From: Macrophomina tecta
Taxonomy: Eukaryota > Ascomycota > Dothideomycetes > Botryosphaeriales > Botryosphaeriaceae
NCBI GenBank assembly: GCA_024180945.1
Contig: JAKSGN010000005.1
Location: 1,550,001-1,614,000 of the forward strand
Length of the DNA: 64,000 nt
Direction of reading: 5' to 3'
Shown piece after piece: positions 12,141 through 23,365 of this stretch; position 1 is the stretch's first letter, and every line of letters begins with the position of its first letter. Position numbers and translations under genes: made by a program. The notes beneath the pieces were generated by a model. It saw nothing but the letters and a program-made list of their open reading frames with translations, was not told where the DNA came from and did not search any database.

Positions 12141-14527
12141 TCATTGTCCGCTCAGGTCGATGCTCGGCACATCCAACACGCGTAGCTTCGCCGCACCCAC
12201 TGGCTCTAGCCGATATATCTTCGCGTCTCCAACACACTTCCTATCCGCTTTCGGTGGTGGCACGTCCATGACACCACGATACAAACCCCATCCGCCAATC
12301 TCGCAACCCTTCCCCTCCACCCAGACTGGCGGCGCGCCAGGTGCGAAGATGGGATTGGGCAGGTCTGTCACGTTGTCGAGGTTGGAGCGGAAAACGAGGG
12401 TGCTGGGGTCAATGGCGACGTTCCAAGCGGTGGTATTGAGAAGCTGCCAGTCAAGAGCGGGGGGAGGTGCACCGGCGAGCACTGTGTTGGAGTCACCATA
12501 GGTCTGGGGTGCGAACGAGGTGTTGGCTGACGAGACGGAGAGAGCGAAGAGGAGGGCGCCGTGTTGGACGGCGAAGGTGTCGTTAGCTCTGGGAATGGTG
12601 GCCACGGAAGCAGCGAGAGAATAATCCACCTTAGAAGTGCCGGCGGGAAGCCTGATTGCCTGAAGGCCTGTTGAAGCATCAGGCGAGACGGTTTTGGAGG
12701 TACTGTTGAGCGAAAACGTGGATTTGGAGGCATCAGCCCATGATGGAACGCGGACGTGAAAAGTCGTCGCCGAGTCGGAGGTGATGGTGTAGTTGAGCGT
12801 GTTGGCGAAGGGATAGTTTGTCTGGCAGTTGATGCGGACTTGGCCGCTTGCCACATATGTGGTCAGATTTCCGGGGCTCAGTAGCATGTGGGCAATGTCA
12901 TTATCGCCGACACGGGCGAACGAGTTGGACAAGAATTTCGGAAGCCCTTGGGGATGGTTGACAGTACAGCAGGGGTAGTTGGCTTCGACGCTGTAGATTT
13001 GGCTAGACTCCCTAACATTGAAGAATGGATTCTGGTCCAACTCTTTGGAGAACCCTTGATTAGGCAGACCTACATACTGTCGAGCCCACCAGTTTGGTGA
13101 CATTTGTGCTGGAAGAGCATTGAAGGCGATGCGCTCGGACAAATCTGCGTAGCTATTGTTTCCCAAGGCTTGGTAGAGATAGCTCAGAGAGTACATGGTC
13201 TCGACAAGGGTACATGTCTCGGATCTATGCTTGGGTAAGTAGCACGAAAGGAGACGCTGGCAGGTGCTTCTCACCCATAATACGGCGCCAGCCCCGCGAG
13301 GCGTTCATCTGCAAGAATGGCACCATGGGCAGCTGAGTGGTATTGAAAGGTCCAGTCAACCCCACGGCTAGTGATATCAATAAGCGAATCATTTTGCGTA
13401 AACCGGCGGAAAACAGCAAGTGCTTTGAGGCCTGTGCACAAGTCAGAAAACGCGGTCTTGGACCACATGACTGAATTATGCTACGAGAGAAGCATATGCG
13501 GTGAAGTATTGTCGTAATTGGTAATGCATATGGATTGGAATGAGCATGCTTTGACGATTCGAAGGAAGACGGCTTGAAATATTTGAAATGGTGGGTGTGC
13601 ACGCGAGAGCAACATAGGCGGAGCTTCGGAACCTACCTTGTCCGGCATTTACCCCGTGCTCGTACGGATAGCGGGGACCGTCAACGGGCTCGGTGTTCAG
13701 AAGGTTGAGATCTTCCTTGATGAAGACGCCCTCCTGCCACCAATCGGCCCAATTGAGGGAGCCATCAATCAGAATCTGCATAGATTCGGCCAGCTTTGAC
13801 TTTAGCGCCTCGGTGGTATCTGCGCGCTCCCAGATCCATTGCAAGACAATGAGTAAATCCTGGACCCTCACTCTGCCCCAGGTGAATTCTTTCTTGCTCA
13901 ACCGATCTCCCTCGTGCCAAAGATAGCCGGTGGAATCATTCCGCAGCATGGTCACCATGAGGTCCACAAAGCGTCCCGTGGCATTCAAGATTGGCTCCTC
14001 CCAAGTCTGTGGTTCAGCCTCGACCAGCTGTATCATGCCTAGCAGAAGTGGATATCGCGCCCAAAAATTCCGCGCGGTGCCTGTCTCCGGGCCTAACCAC
14101 CCGTCGGCGGCCTGGCGCGACAGTACGCTTGCTACGGCGTCAGCGACCTGGTCCTTCAGACGAGCATCATCGAGGCCGTAAGCAAGCGGAACAAGGCCAT
14201 TCAACCAATATGGGAAACCTTCGTTCAAACCACTATATTCCGACTTGCCGCCCGTCCAGCTGCTATCAGCGACATATGGGTAGAAATCGTGCTCGTGGCC
14301 AGCGAGGCCGTTCGCTTCGAGGGTGAGCTGGTCACGCAGCCAGCCAGAGGGTTTGATTGAGCCCAGAGGAAGAGGTCGAAGGACCAGGGGGAGCACTGTC
14401 TTCGGCGTCAGCTTCCGGTGAAACAGGCGGCTTGTGGCGGTGTACGAGTTGCGTTGGAGCTTGTCTGTGCGCAAACGGTGGACGAGAGAAGAGCGGCGGC
14501 AGCTGGAGCGATGGCGCGGAGCTTCAT
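12141..14527 (-). CDS. Secreted beta-L-arabinofuranosidase, GH127 (DUF1680)
   Basis: Removes beta-linked L-arabinofuranosyl residues, such as those on plant hydroxyproline-rich glycoproteins. Exons 14527-14446, 14395-13637, 13431-13275 and 13224-12141 give 693 aa. The first exon encodes a signal peptide ending near TVCAQ. Intron 1 is 50 bp, with a CTGAC branch point; intron 2 is 205 bp, unusually long here. The alpha/alpha-barrel begins near [13 protein letters not shown]. The catalytic zinc site is complete: Glu335 and Cys337 in SETC, and Cys418-Cys419 in YPCC. These match the Glu338/Cys340/Cys417/Cys418 set known for bifidobacterial HypBA1, in which the first Cys of the pair is the nucleophile. 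C-terminal beta-sandwiches follow. The gene converges on the surface-protein gene (250 bp apart) and is divergent from the repeat-bearing wall protein. Confidence 0.92.
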
Positions 14528-16737
14528 GGCGAGGCCGTGCGGGTCAGAGTACAGAAATAGGAGGGTAAGAATGAGTGGAGGCAGGAGCAGCATAGGTGAG
14601 AGTGGAGTTCGAGAAGGCCGAGTGACGGGCAACGGGGCCGGAGGATGCTTTCTAGTGGACATGGTGAGGCCTGCGAGGCATAGTCGCCGTCGGGCTGGGA
14701 GATCAGCAGCGAGGTACGGCACGCGGATGGTGGGATAGCAAGGTTGCAGGCTATTTGGGAGGTGTCAGGCGCGATCCAGGAAGCGGGAGCGGATGGAGCG
14801 GATGGCGCTGAGTGGCGTGCATGGCGAGGTGTAGCGCGAGCTTCTCATCGGCCATGATGCAAGGGGCGGGCGTGGGTGGAGCTTGTGTCTGTTGGTGTCA
14901 AAGCCACGGTCCAGGCGGGAGCGGGGAAGCCTGTCGCCTTCTCTCTCACTCGCCCTCTTTCACACCCTCCCCTCCTCGCCCCACTCACTTTCTCTACCAG
15001 CGCTCGACCGTCATCGACCACTGGCGCATGCAGCACTCGCACGGCCCGCATGCCATGCCATGGCCTCTACGGAATCGACGGATTGACGCATGAGGTGCCC
15101 GCGTCGCCCATGCAAACCCACCTTCCTCTCGAGGCAGGATAGCACCGCATGACGAGGGGATTTGGCCGAGAGAGGCCCCGATGAAGTGCTCTGCTTTGTG
15201 CGCATTTGGAATCATAAACTAGTCCTTGTTCGACGGTTGCGCCTCTATTGTATCGCCTGATTGACAGCCGCCGGCATTTTGTCTTCCACTGCCAACAGGC
15301 TCATTGTTGATTTCCGCTTGCTCTCCTACACGCGCATCACGACATTCAGGCCAGGAGTCCAAGCCGAAGTGATACTAGCCGGCCTGCTCTACCAATTTGA
15401 CGGTATCCCGTGGATCCGCGTCATGCACGTGCTCCATTTTCCTGGATCCAGTGACTTGTATGACCCTTTTGGATCCTGGCTTCAGAGGTAAGCGCAATGA
15501 ATAGTAGAAAACCTAACTCAGGAAGAGCTTCCGGCATTCTTCACGCGCCAGCAGCTGTGTTCCCGCTCTATTTAGGCCCGGCACTTGTCATGGTGAGCCA
15601 TTCGGCCGTTGAATTGTGGCTGAACGGCGCAGCCTTGCCATGGCGGTCATTGATCCTCCTCAGCGAGCCTGGTCTTTCACGAATAACCAATTTCCACATC
15701 TTGCTACAAGTACCCTCGCCAAGGCGGCATAGAGCTTACACAGGAATGTCAAACTTGGACAGCATGTGTCAGCTGCCACGTGTCGAGCCGGCTCCTATGT
15801 CCTTGCCGGACTACACCATTCCGGGTCCTCGGCACATCCTCGTCTATGATTTCTCAATATTCCGTGCTTCTCCTTTGGCCCCATTCGCTCCTAGCAGCAT
15901 CGAGCAAACAAGAGGTCTGCTGCGCCCTTGACCGTACATTCGTCCATCATTGTTAGATCAGTTAGTGTGTTCGAGAATTAGGACGGTAATACCTTGCTTT
16001 AAATCGAGCTACTCTCGAGCCTTAGGTATGCAGCGATAAAGAAAGTCCCCTAAGAATGCCCCGGCCTACGCTGGAAAACAGGAAGAGGAGGGAAATCAAG
16101 TTGGTTCGCGAACGTGGTCCTTGCAAGGAATAACATGCAGCGCAGCACTGCCAGAACTCCTGACCCACACACCCCGGAACTCCTTGATTGATGGCCACAG
16201 GCCTCGCCAACTTCGCGACGGACCGACAGTTCAGACAGGATGCACGGTGAGATTTTCGGACCCCACGCCAAGCTTTTGTGGCGTACTTGGTGCAGCCCGG
16301 TTCCTGCAGGCCCTCAGCTGATTGGTAGCACAATGCTGAGAGGCGTTCAGCCCCAGCGGCTGTGCCCATGCTTCGCACGCTATTCCACCCATGTTCGCTA
16401 CCGTTCCTTCTAGTTGGAAGGTCTGGAGCCTTTGCTCTCCAAGCTCAATGCAGGACCCAAATCCCCACCGTTTAAGCCAATATCTGCGTTTGGCCCCCAT
16501 TGGTCCGGCCGCAAAGGCATGTGAGCGCTATTCTTGAATAAGCTACCTGCATCGGCCCCACAGCACCCAACCGGGCTTGGTGGTGTCTTTGCTTTCCCCA
16601 GTTAATCTACAAAAAGGTCTGCTCTTGGGCCTCCGCCGCGCGCGCCGTACCTGTCTCTACACTATCGTTGCCTCCTTCTCCGCACCCACCGTTCGTTACC
16701 ATACTTGGGGTAGTCGGCAGCTAGGAGAGGTGCAGAC
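14528..16737. other. Large divergent intergenic region
   Basis: About 2.2 kb between the GH127 start (-) and the wall-protein start (+). Frames on both strands are short and lack signal peptides, domains and plausible splice partners. It presumably contains both promoters; nothing else is identified. Confidence 0.45.
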
Positions 16738-19630
16738 ATGATCGCACAGTCGCTACTAGCAATCTTTGTGCCATGCCAGATGGCTTTGGCAGCAGCCCTG
16801 AGCGGTGGCGGTAAACAATGCTGATCGTTTCTAGACGACTGCGGCTAACGCTCCAAGCAGCCACGCCCACCTACCAGAACGTTACATCTACTCCTCAAAC
16901 CACTCCGCTTCCGACTTCGCCGCCTACCAACGGATCTTGCCAGGCGGATTGTTTGCTACAGATCCCGTTCAATGAAGACTGGTACTGGAGCAGGCTGTTT
17001 GTCTCAACTACACTCACAGCCGCCACCAAATATGTCATCATCAACAAGAAAACAAATACTACCTCAACCAAGATTGTTTACGCAGATCTGCCAGAGGGTT
17101 TCACTCTGCCGCCAACAAATCCTGAAGGAACTCAGGCGGTTTTCACCACCTTTGGGGACCTGACAACAACGCTTGTTTACCCCACTCCGTACTTGAGTTG
17201 GGATAGCGGATATTCTTGGGGTGGTACTTTACCCACGATCGACGAGGCTGGCCGATCTGTCTGCTCCACTATCACAGGAAGCACGTCGGAGTCCAGGACG
17301 TGGACATACAATACACAGATCCCCGTGACGACACAACAGGTCACTACCACCAATGATGACGGTTCGACTGTAATCACTACCGACATCAGCTACACGCGGG
17401 TTCCTCAGACGACCTTTGTCTCGACCATCGAGATTCCTGCATTTACCGTGGTTCCGTACGGAGAAACCTTCCAACGGACAGTGCCCCCAGCTGATCCGAA
17501 CGATCCATATGGCTTCCTGTAAGAGACGTCCCGCTTTCTCATCAGATGATCTGCTAGCCCCAGTATAAATAGCAGCATATTATTTTGTCTTTTCTTATGC
17601 GCGCTTCTACTAAACCGTAATACCTTTGTAGTTACACTTTGGTCAAGAACGACACAGTACTCTGGCCAAGCTCGATCGAAACGGACGGAGCGTTCCTGTC
17701 GTGCAGCACGTTACAATATCCAGCACCAGTTGCTCCTTTGTCGACGGCGCTGTTTCTGACGGAAACGTCCACCTCATTCGAAGATGACGGTGGCTCGACT
17801 TCAAACGAGCCGCCGCGGACTTCTCGTTCAGCAGCAGAGGCTAATTCACCATCTCCTTCTCCTACAAGATCGGAATCTGCACCCGTTGAGACCAGCCCCG
17901 CAGCACCGGCATCGACAGCTAAGCCTCCTGCCTCCGATACTGCGTCACCGCCAGCCAACGAGGCAACAAGCAACCCCAGTCCTCCCGAAACTGTGGGAAC
18001 TGTCACAGCTCCTTCTCAAAGCAACGAGGTGCCGCAGCCATCTCCTACGAATGCTCAAGGAACCAATCCCTCAAATGCAGCCACCGCGGCGCCGCCCAAC
18101 ACCGCCGTCGATAGCTCGCCTTCAGCCGAATCACCAGCAGCACCATCTTCTCCGTTTGAGACTGTTCTCATACCCACAACTGTCGACGGCTCGCCTACTT
18201 CCGCTCCTGCCGTCATCATCGACTCCCAAACCCAAGCCCTAGCCACAACTATTATCCAGACATCGCTCCCCGGAGGCATCTCATCTATTCCCGCCGTAAT
18301 TATCGGCTCACAAACTGTCGCCGCCGGCCAAACCGCCACCATCGCCTCCGTACCCATTGTTATCTCTGTACCCGCAGCACCGAACGACAACAACAACAGC
18401 GATAACGACGACGCCTCCAGCGCGCCCATCCAAATCATCCCCGCACCCATCTCCGCCTCCGCGGCCGCCACCAACCCCGCCGCGACCCTCGCCAACGGCC
18501 TGACCGCCGTCGTCAACTCCGCCTCAGAAGTCGTGCTCGGAGGCCAAACGCTCCAGCCGGGCGCCAACACCGTCGCCGCCCCCAGCAACAGCCCCGCAAC
18601 CATTGTACTGACCACCGATGCCGTGGGCAGCAGCGTCCTCGTCGCCGGCGGCAGCACCGCCACCTTACCTTCTTCTCCAACCGCTGTCGTCCTTCCCGGT
18701 GACCAGACTGCATCGTTTGACGGCTCAGCGGGTGTTGTCGTAGTAGGCGCTGGTGGGCAGCAGACGCAGACGCTGCAGCCTGGCGTTAATACCGTCGCTG
18801 GTGCGGGCAGCTCCGCAACGGTCGTGCTGACGACGGATGCGGCTGGGAGCAGCGTGCTCGTGGAGGGAGGTAGCACTGCTGCACTGGCCACGGTCGCCCC
18901 GACGGCCGCTTTGGTGCTGCCGGGTGGCGCTACGGCATCGGTAGAGGGCGGCTCGGCTGTGGTCGTCGCCGGGCAGACACTGACACCAGGCGCGAATACG
19001 CTTGCGGGGGGGACAGCTGCCACTGGCGCCACCGTCGTCACGCTGACGACGGATGGCCAGGGGCAGAGTATCGTCGTTGGAGGCGGGAGCACCGTGGCCG
19101 TTCCGACGGCCGGGTCTGGTTCGGCGGTCGTTACGGCGGTGGCGACGCTCACGGGTGGAGAGGTCGTGGAGGGAGGGGCAGGTGGCAGTGCTTATGTTGT
19201 TGATGGGCAGACGCTGACGGTTGGGACGAATACGCTGGGTGGGGATGGAGAGGGCGCAACGGGGGAGGTGGTCGTGCTGACGACGGATGCGAGGGGGAGC
19301 ACGGTGTTGATTGAGGGGTCGGAGAGCAAGACCGTGGCCTTGACGGGCTCGGCGACGGTGGGTGCTGTATCAACGGGGCTGGGAGGCATCATATTGAGCG
19401 GACTGGGAGGCAGTGGCAGTAGTGGAACCGGTGCGGGTAGCTCTTCTGCAAGCCGCACGAGGAGTGCTTCGGCGACGGAGGAGACGGGAACAGCGTCGTC
19501 GTCGGCTACTGGTGGAGCTGCGTCGGCAACTGAGTCGGCCAGTGCTGCGTCGGTGGGAAGGAGAAGGACGATATTCATGGAGTGGGTGGCGCTGGTGATG
19601 TGCATGGCCGTCGGTATTCTTGACGTTTGA
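16738..19630 (+). CDS. Secreted Ser/Thr/Ala-rich wall protein with repeats
   Basis: Unrecognised secreted or wall-bound protein of 909 aa. Exons 16738-16810, 16861-17518 and 17632-19630; introns of 50 and 113 bp keep frame. A signal peptide (about 1-21, ending ALAAA) is followed by a globular part to about residue 290 containing CQADC and many short Thr/Val strands. Next is a long Pro/Ser/Thr/Glu-rich linker (about 295-420). The C-terminal half carries four repeats of about 70-78 aa that start near residues 547, 622, 690 and 768, each with the elements GQTL.PG.NT, VLTTDA.GSSVLV and GGST. After a Ser/Ala stretch the protein ends in a hydrophobic tail (MEWVALVMCMAVGIL) with little after it, which suits a GPI-attachment signal. 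GC rises sharply in the repeat half. A wall or adhesion role is inferred from composition only. Confidence 0.82.
17900..19330 (+). repeat. Coding repeats of the wall protein
   Basis: Degenerate internal repeats within the third exon. An upstream pair shares the element PAVII.SQT (about 18210-18320), followed by four longer units (about 18540-19330). The copies differ at many positions, so they are old relative to simple sequence repeats. Confidence 0.7.
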
Positions 19631-19861
19631 GATGCTGGAGTGGAACTTGGTATTGAACTAATAAGCGGTAATGACAATACAAAGCATTGAGTGAGGTAGC
19701 ATAGCTAATAATGAAAAGCTGTATGCAGTTTATTATTTTCCAAAGCCGTCTCCATAGCAATCGGATTCACTAGTACTCCATTTCAGTAACTTGATCAAGG
19801 CCGAAGGCCACCAGACCTGAGTAAATAACGAAGTGTATCAGCGGAGCAAATGCAGGTTTAA
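19631..19861. other. Convergent 3' spacer
   Basis: Spacer of 231 bp between the convergent wall-protein and esterase genes. It should hold both 3' UTRs and is clearly more AT-rich than the flanking coding DNA. Confidence 0.5.
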
Positions 19862-21001
19862 CTATGGTCCCAAAACAACCTGTATCTGATCATACTCCCG
19901 AGCAGCTGCAGCAAACTCCTCAGGCCCAATCACCCCGGCCGCAAGCCGCGAAAAAGTGTCCAGGACGCCTACCACAGTCGCCATCGCCTCATTGCCCGGG
20001 ATAGACCCCACCATAGCTTGGATCGCGTCCGACCCCGTTACATCCAGCCCCAAGCCCGCCACGAGCGCCGGGAAATCCGAAAACGTGTAGTGCTGCGACC
20101 CCCGGAGCGCGAGCAGACTCTTCACGCCGCCCAGCCGCGGCCACACCGCCGCCCACGTCTCGTCCGTGGTGAGATTCTTCCCCTCGTGTGCGACGAACAG
20201 CACCGGCTCATGCGCCACGGCGGTGCCTGCCGACCGCCCGTGATTCGGCAGCCCGCCGGGCACCGAGCCGTCCAGGTTCGCCGCCCCGCGCAGCCGCGAG
20301 CCCCCTGCCGCCGCGACCACCGCCGCCGCGCCGCCCAGCGAATGCCCGACCGCCAGCGCGGCGGGCAGTCCGCGGCTGCTGGCGTGAGGGCGCGCATGGC
20401 TGGCCAGCGAGTCGACCACGAAGCGGATGTCCTGCGCGCGCGTCTGGACGGCCAGCGGGAGCTGCGTGTCGTTGAGGTCGAGGCCGTGGACCAGCGTGCC
20501 GTTGGGGAACTCGACGATGTCGGCGTCGTAGGGGTGGTCGATGGTGATGACACGGTGGCCGCTGGCGGCGAGGGTGGCGGCGAGGAGATTGTAGAAGTGG
20601 CGGGTCGTGCCGAGGGCGGGGGAGAAGACGATGGTCGGCTGGCCGGCGTGGCTTGCTGCTGAAGTGCTGTTGTGGCAAGACGGGGAGGCGGTGGAGAGAG
20701 TGAGGTTGGTGAAGAGGTCCTCGGGCAGTCCGTACGAGGCGGAGAGTTTGTGGCTTTCAAAACGGGCGGTCGCGGGCGGCATGTATGGCACCTCGATGAA
20801 GCAAGTGCAGTTGTTGGCCGCTGGGCTGAAGGTTGAGATGACCACTTCGCGGGCTTGAGGAGAGGGCGAGAAGGGATCGAGACGGGTGTAGTCTTTCAGG
20901 GATGCAGTGGTGAGAGTGATACCAACTCGCCCGAGAGAAAGAGCGTTGGCATCATGTGCGATGAGAGAGAGTGTGGCGAAGAGCTGAAGCTTGAGGAGCA
21001 T
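19862..21001 (-). CDS. Secreted alpha/beta hydrolase, PAF-acetylhydrolase-like
   Basis: Predicted extracellular esterase of 379 aa from a single exon. A signal peptide covers about residues 1-20. The nucleophile elbow GHSLGG places Ser221 as catalytic; Asp244 (NLDGS) and His304 (GSQHYTFSDFP) complete the expected triad. The order and local motifs match the platelet-activating-factor acetylhydrolase, isoform II family, which cleaves short or oxidised acyl groups from phospholipids. Fungal members are often of unknown substrate. Several NxS/T sites (NCT, NLT, NST, NGT, NDT) fit secretion. It is divergent from the Zn2Cys6 gene, with 336 bp between the starts, and converges on the wall-protein gene. 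No lesions seen. Confidence 0.88.
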   Translation of the reverse strand: MLLKLQLFATLSLIAHDANALSLGRVGITLTTASLKDYTRLDPFSPSPQAREVVISTFSPAANNCTCFIEVPYMPPATARFESHKLSASYGLPEDLFTNLTLSTASPSCHNSTSAASHAGQPTIVFSPALGTTRHFYNLLAATLAASGHRVITIDHPYDADIVEFPNGTLVHGLDLNDTQLPLAVQTRAQDIRFVVDSLASHARPHASSRGLPAALAVGHSLGGAAAVVAAAGGSRLRGAANLDGSVPGGLPNHGRSAGTAVAHEPVLFVAHEGKNLTTDETWAAVWPRLGGVKSLLALRGSQHYTFSDFPALVAGLGLDVTGSDAIQAMVGSIPGNEAMATVVGVLDTFSRLAAGVIGPEEFAAAAREYDQIQVVLGP

Positions 21002-21337
21002 GATGGAATGATGGAGTGATTGTTGCTGTTCATAGGGGACGTAGGCACAAATTTATAGTCACCCGTTGAAATGAAGACCTTGGATTGTCAGATCCAAGTG
21101 CTACCGCAAGCTGCCCAAAACCATATAGACGAGTCCAAACAAATAGTAGCGTTCTTGGCACGGGTTCTGGGGCTGCAGTTAGCCCCACGGGACTGCGTTC
21201 AAACACTACCAGTATAGGCTTAGCCTGTGTCGAGTCATAAGCCACTCGGCAGCGGCATTGTCCTATAATCATCCGCCTTCGCCGCCAGTTTCTCCGACCA
21301 CCAATTTTCCGCAACTGGAAGACACTGAACGCACCTA
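21002..21337. promoter_or_regulatory. Divergent promoter region, esterase / Zn2Cys6 gene
   Basis: A 336-bp spacer between two head-to-head starts must contain the core promoters of both genes. The regulator could act on its neighbour from here, but I did not find a repeated CGG half-site pair. Confidence 0.45.
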
Positions 21338-22839
21338 ATGCTTCCTGTCGGCCCTTTCGACAAGCGAACATTCATCCGACGCTGTAATGCTTGTCGTCGG
21401 CGAAAAATCAAGGTAAACCGGGCAGTCTACTGCACAGAACTAACTTACATGCTGACCATATCTCAGTGTGTCGGTGCCACGCCGTGCGAATATTGCCAGA
21501 AGACTCGCCAATTCTGTTTTCGCGATGCGGCCGCTAAGCCGAACGCTCTGGTCTTTGTGTCCTCCGGTCTCCAGGCACCGATCTCATGGAGCCGCCAGAA
21601 GGCCACCAATCGCGGTGAAATCCAGTCCGCGAGCCTGAGTACCAGTGATGATTGGGTCATCGCATACTTTTTTGAGCAATTCCTCAAAACCAATAACTTT
21701 GCAGACGGTCTCTGGACTCACGTCACATCCCACCTGCACCAGCTATTGCATACTTCGCCGGCCTTGAGGAGTGCAATCACTGCAGTGGCCATCCTGGACT
21801 CCAGCCGCAGGCCTTCTTCCCGCTCTAACATTCCCCACTTGACGGCGCAAGAGAAGGCCTTACAGATCTACTCCAACTCCCTCATAGCACTACAGTCGGC
21901 CATTTGTACCTATGGGGCAGCTGAACATACCATCTGGGCGACCTTTTTCCTCGGACTATTTGAAGTGAGCTGCCTCTTTTATGCGAGATTTTTTTTTTTT
22001 TTTTGTCTGATATATACTTTTAGTTGATGATGGGGAGCAATTCGACTAACTGGGACCGCCATTTTTTGTACGGCACGTCCAACCTGCTACGCGCCCGTGG
22101 TCCCGCCACCTTCAGACAGGGGTCTGGAAAGGTGCTATTCCTCACACTGCGCTTCTTTGAAGTCTCGAGGTGCCTGATCTACGATGAATCTTCATTCTTG
22201 ATGGAGTCTGCGTGGTCCTGTCTGTTAGCAGCGCTTCGCGAGGAGTCAGGAGTGAATAGATGCCTCAGCGAGGCTGTCTTTGACGTCATGCTGCGCTGCT
22301 CCGACCTATGCTCGCGGTGGGTAGCAAAATCCTCCCAGGCCTGCGCCGTACTCTAATCCGGACCTGTCAGCCTTTTGAACAGTACATCTGAGTCCCCCTC
22401 AGATTTTGATGGATTCATGGAGGAAGGGGCATGTCTCCGCGTCGTCACAGAAATGCTTCTGCGAGACTGCCGTAAGCCCGACCCAAAGTCGCCCGACGAT
22501 TTGGCCGCTTTTGTCTTCCTGCATGCCACCTCCATATATCTCTCTGGTATTTTCGACCACCGCTTGCATTTGTTTTCCACCACTCCATCGGCCATTTTAT
22601 CCCCCGATCGAGTGGGCATCCACGTGGCATCAATTCTCAACGGGACTGAGGCTGCAATCGACCAGACAAGGCTCTGCGGTCTGCTCTTCCTCTACCCTCT
22701 TCGGGTGGCCGCTGCTCGGGCGGCTACTTCACCAGAACAGAAGAGAATCGCAGACACTTTTGCAAAGATCGGACAGCAAGGCTTTGCAATCGTTCGAGTG
22801 TTCCAAGAAGAAATCACAGAGGTTTGGAGCCAGGGATGA
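21338..22839 (+). CDS. Zn2Cys6 transcription factor
   Basis: Nuclear DNA-binding regulator of 440 aa. Exons 21338-21412, 21467-21964, 22024-22316 and 22383-22839. Intron 1 splits the zinc cluster; splicing restores a canonical C-X2-C-X6-C-X5-C-X2-C-X6-C set at residues 16, 19, 26, 32, 35 and 42 with the basic RRRKIK segment. Intron 2 contains a T16 run (21989-22004). Intron 3 uses donor GTGGGT and a CTAAT branch point. The remaining 390 residues are helical and resemble the fungal_trans_2 / UPC2-like effector region (for example SGIFDHRLHLF). Target genes are unknown; it is divergent from the esterase and upstream of the dead sugar transporter. The third junction is the least certain part of the model. 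Confidence 0.82.
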
Positions 22840-23365
22840 AATAGCTGCGTTGGGTCTAATAGCGTTCCCGCTGTTTCAAGCGTATCTGCTAGAACTAAAA
22901 AATGAAGAAGAATGACCAACTGAGCGGACATTGACTTATTCAGTACACACGCTACCACTGACGCGTGCATCGGCGTCTGAGTGGTCGCAAATGCTACTAC
23001 CACCCGGATCGGGCAATTGTGGCACCCCTCTCTGATTGGACAATTTGGAACGTCTTGGGGAGCGACGGCCCGTCGAGGTGCGGGAATGTTGTCCTCCACG
23101 CACTCTAACGCGGGGCCCCACACCCCACAAGCCGCGAAAAGGGTAATGTTTTCCAAACCCCATGGTATCAAACTCCATGTTGCCGGGGCCGCAGCACCGG
23201 CTGGAGTGCACCTATAGGTGTTATATTCTGAGAGCCAGCTTCTGAACTTACAATTTCTTCAACTTTCCCCTCCCGGAGAATATTGGGTTGTTCTGTTCTC
23301 TCTAACAGCCACATAACCCAGCTGTGGCCGTCCACTAAGCCAAATACTTGGGCTCGAAGGGGCCC
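22840..23365. other. Intergenic, no gene recognised
   Basis: About 525 bp between the Zn2Cys6 gene and the transporter pseudogene. It presumably includes the former promoter of the transporter. No other feature seen. Confidence 0.45.

Noticed and set aside
18055..19152. Long antisense frame (about 365 codons) opposite the wall protein
   Set aside because: It mirrors the repeat codons of the plus-strand gene, which has a signal peptide and spliced structure; GC-rich repeats commonly leave the reverse frame open.
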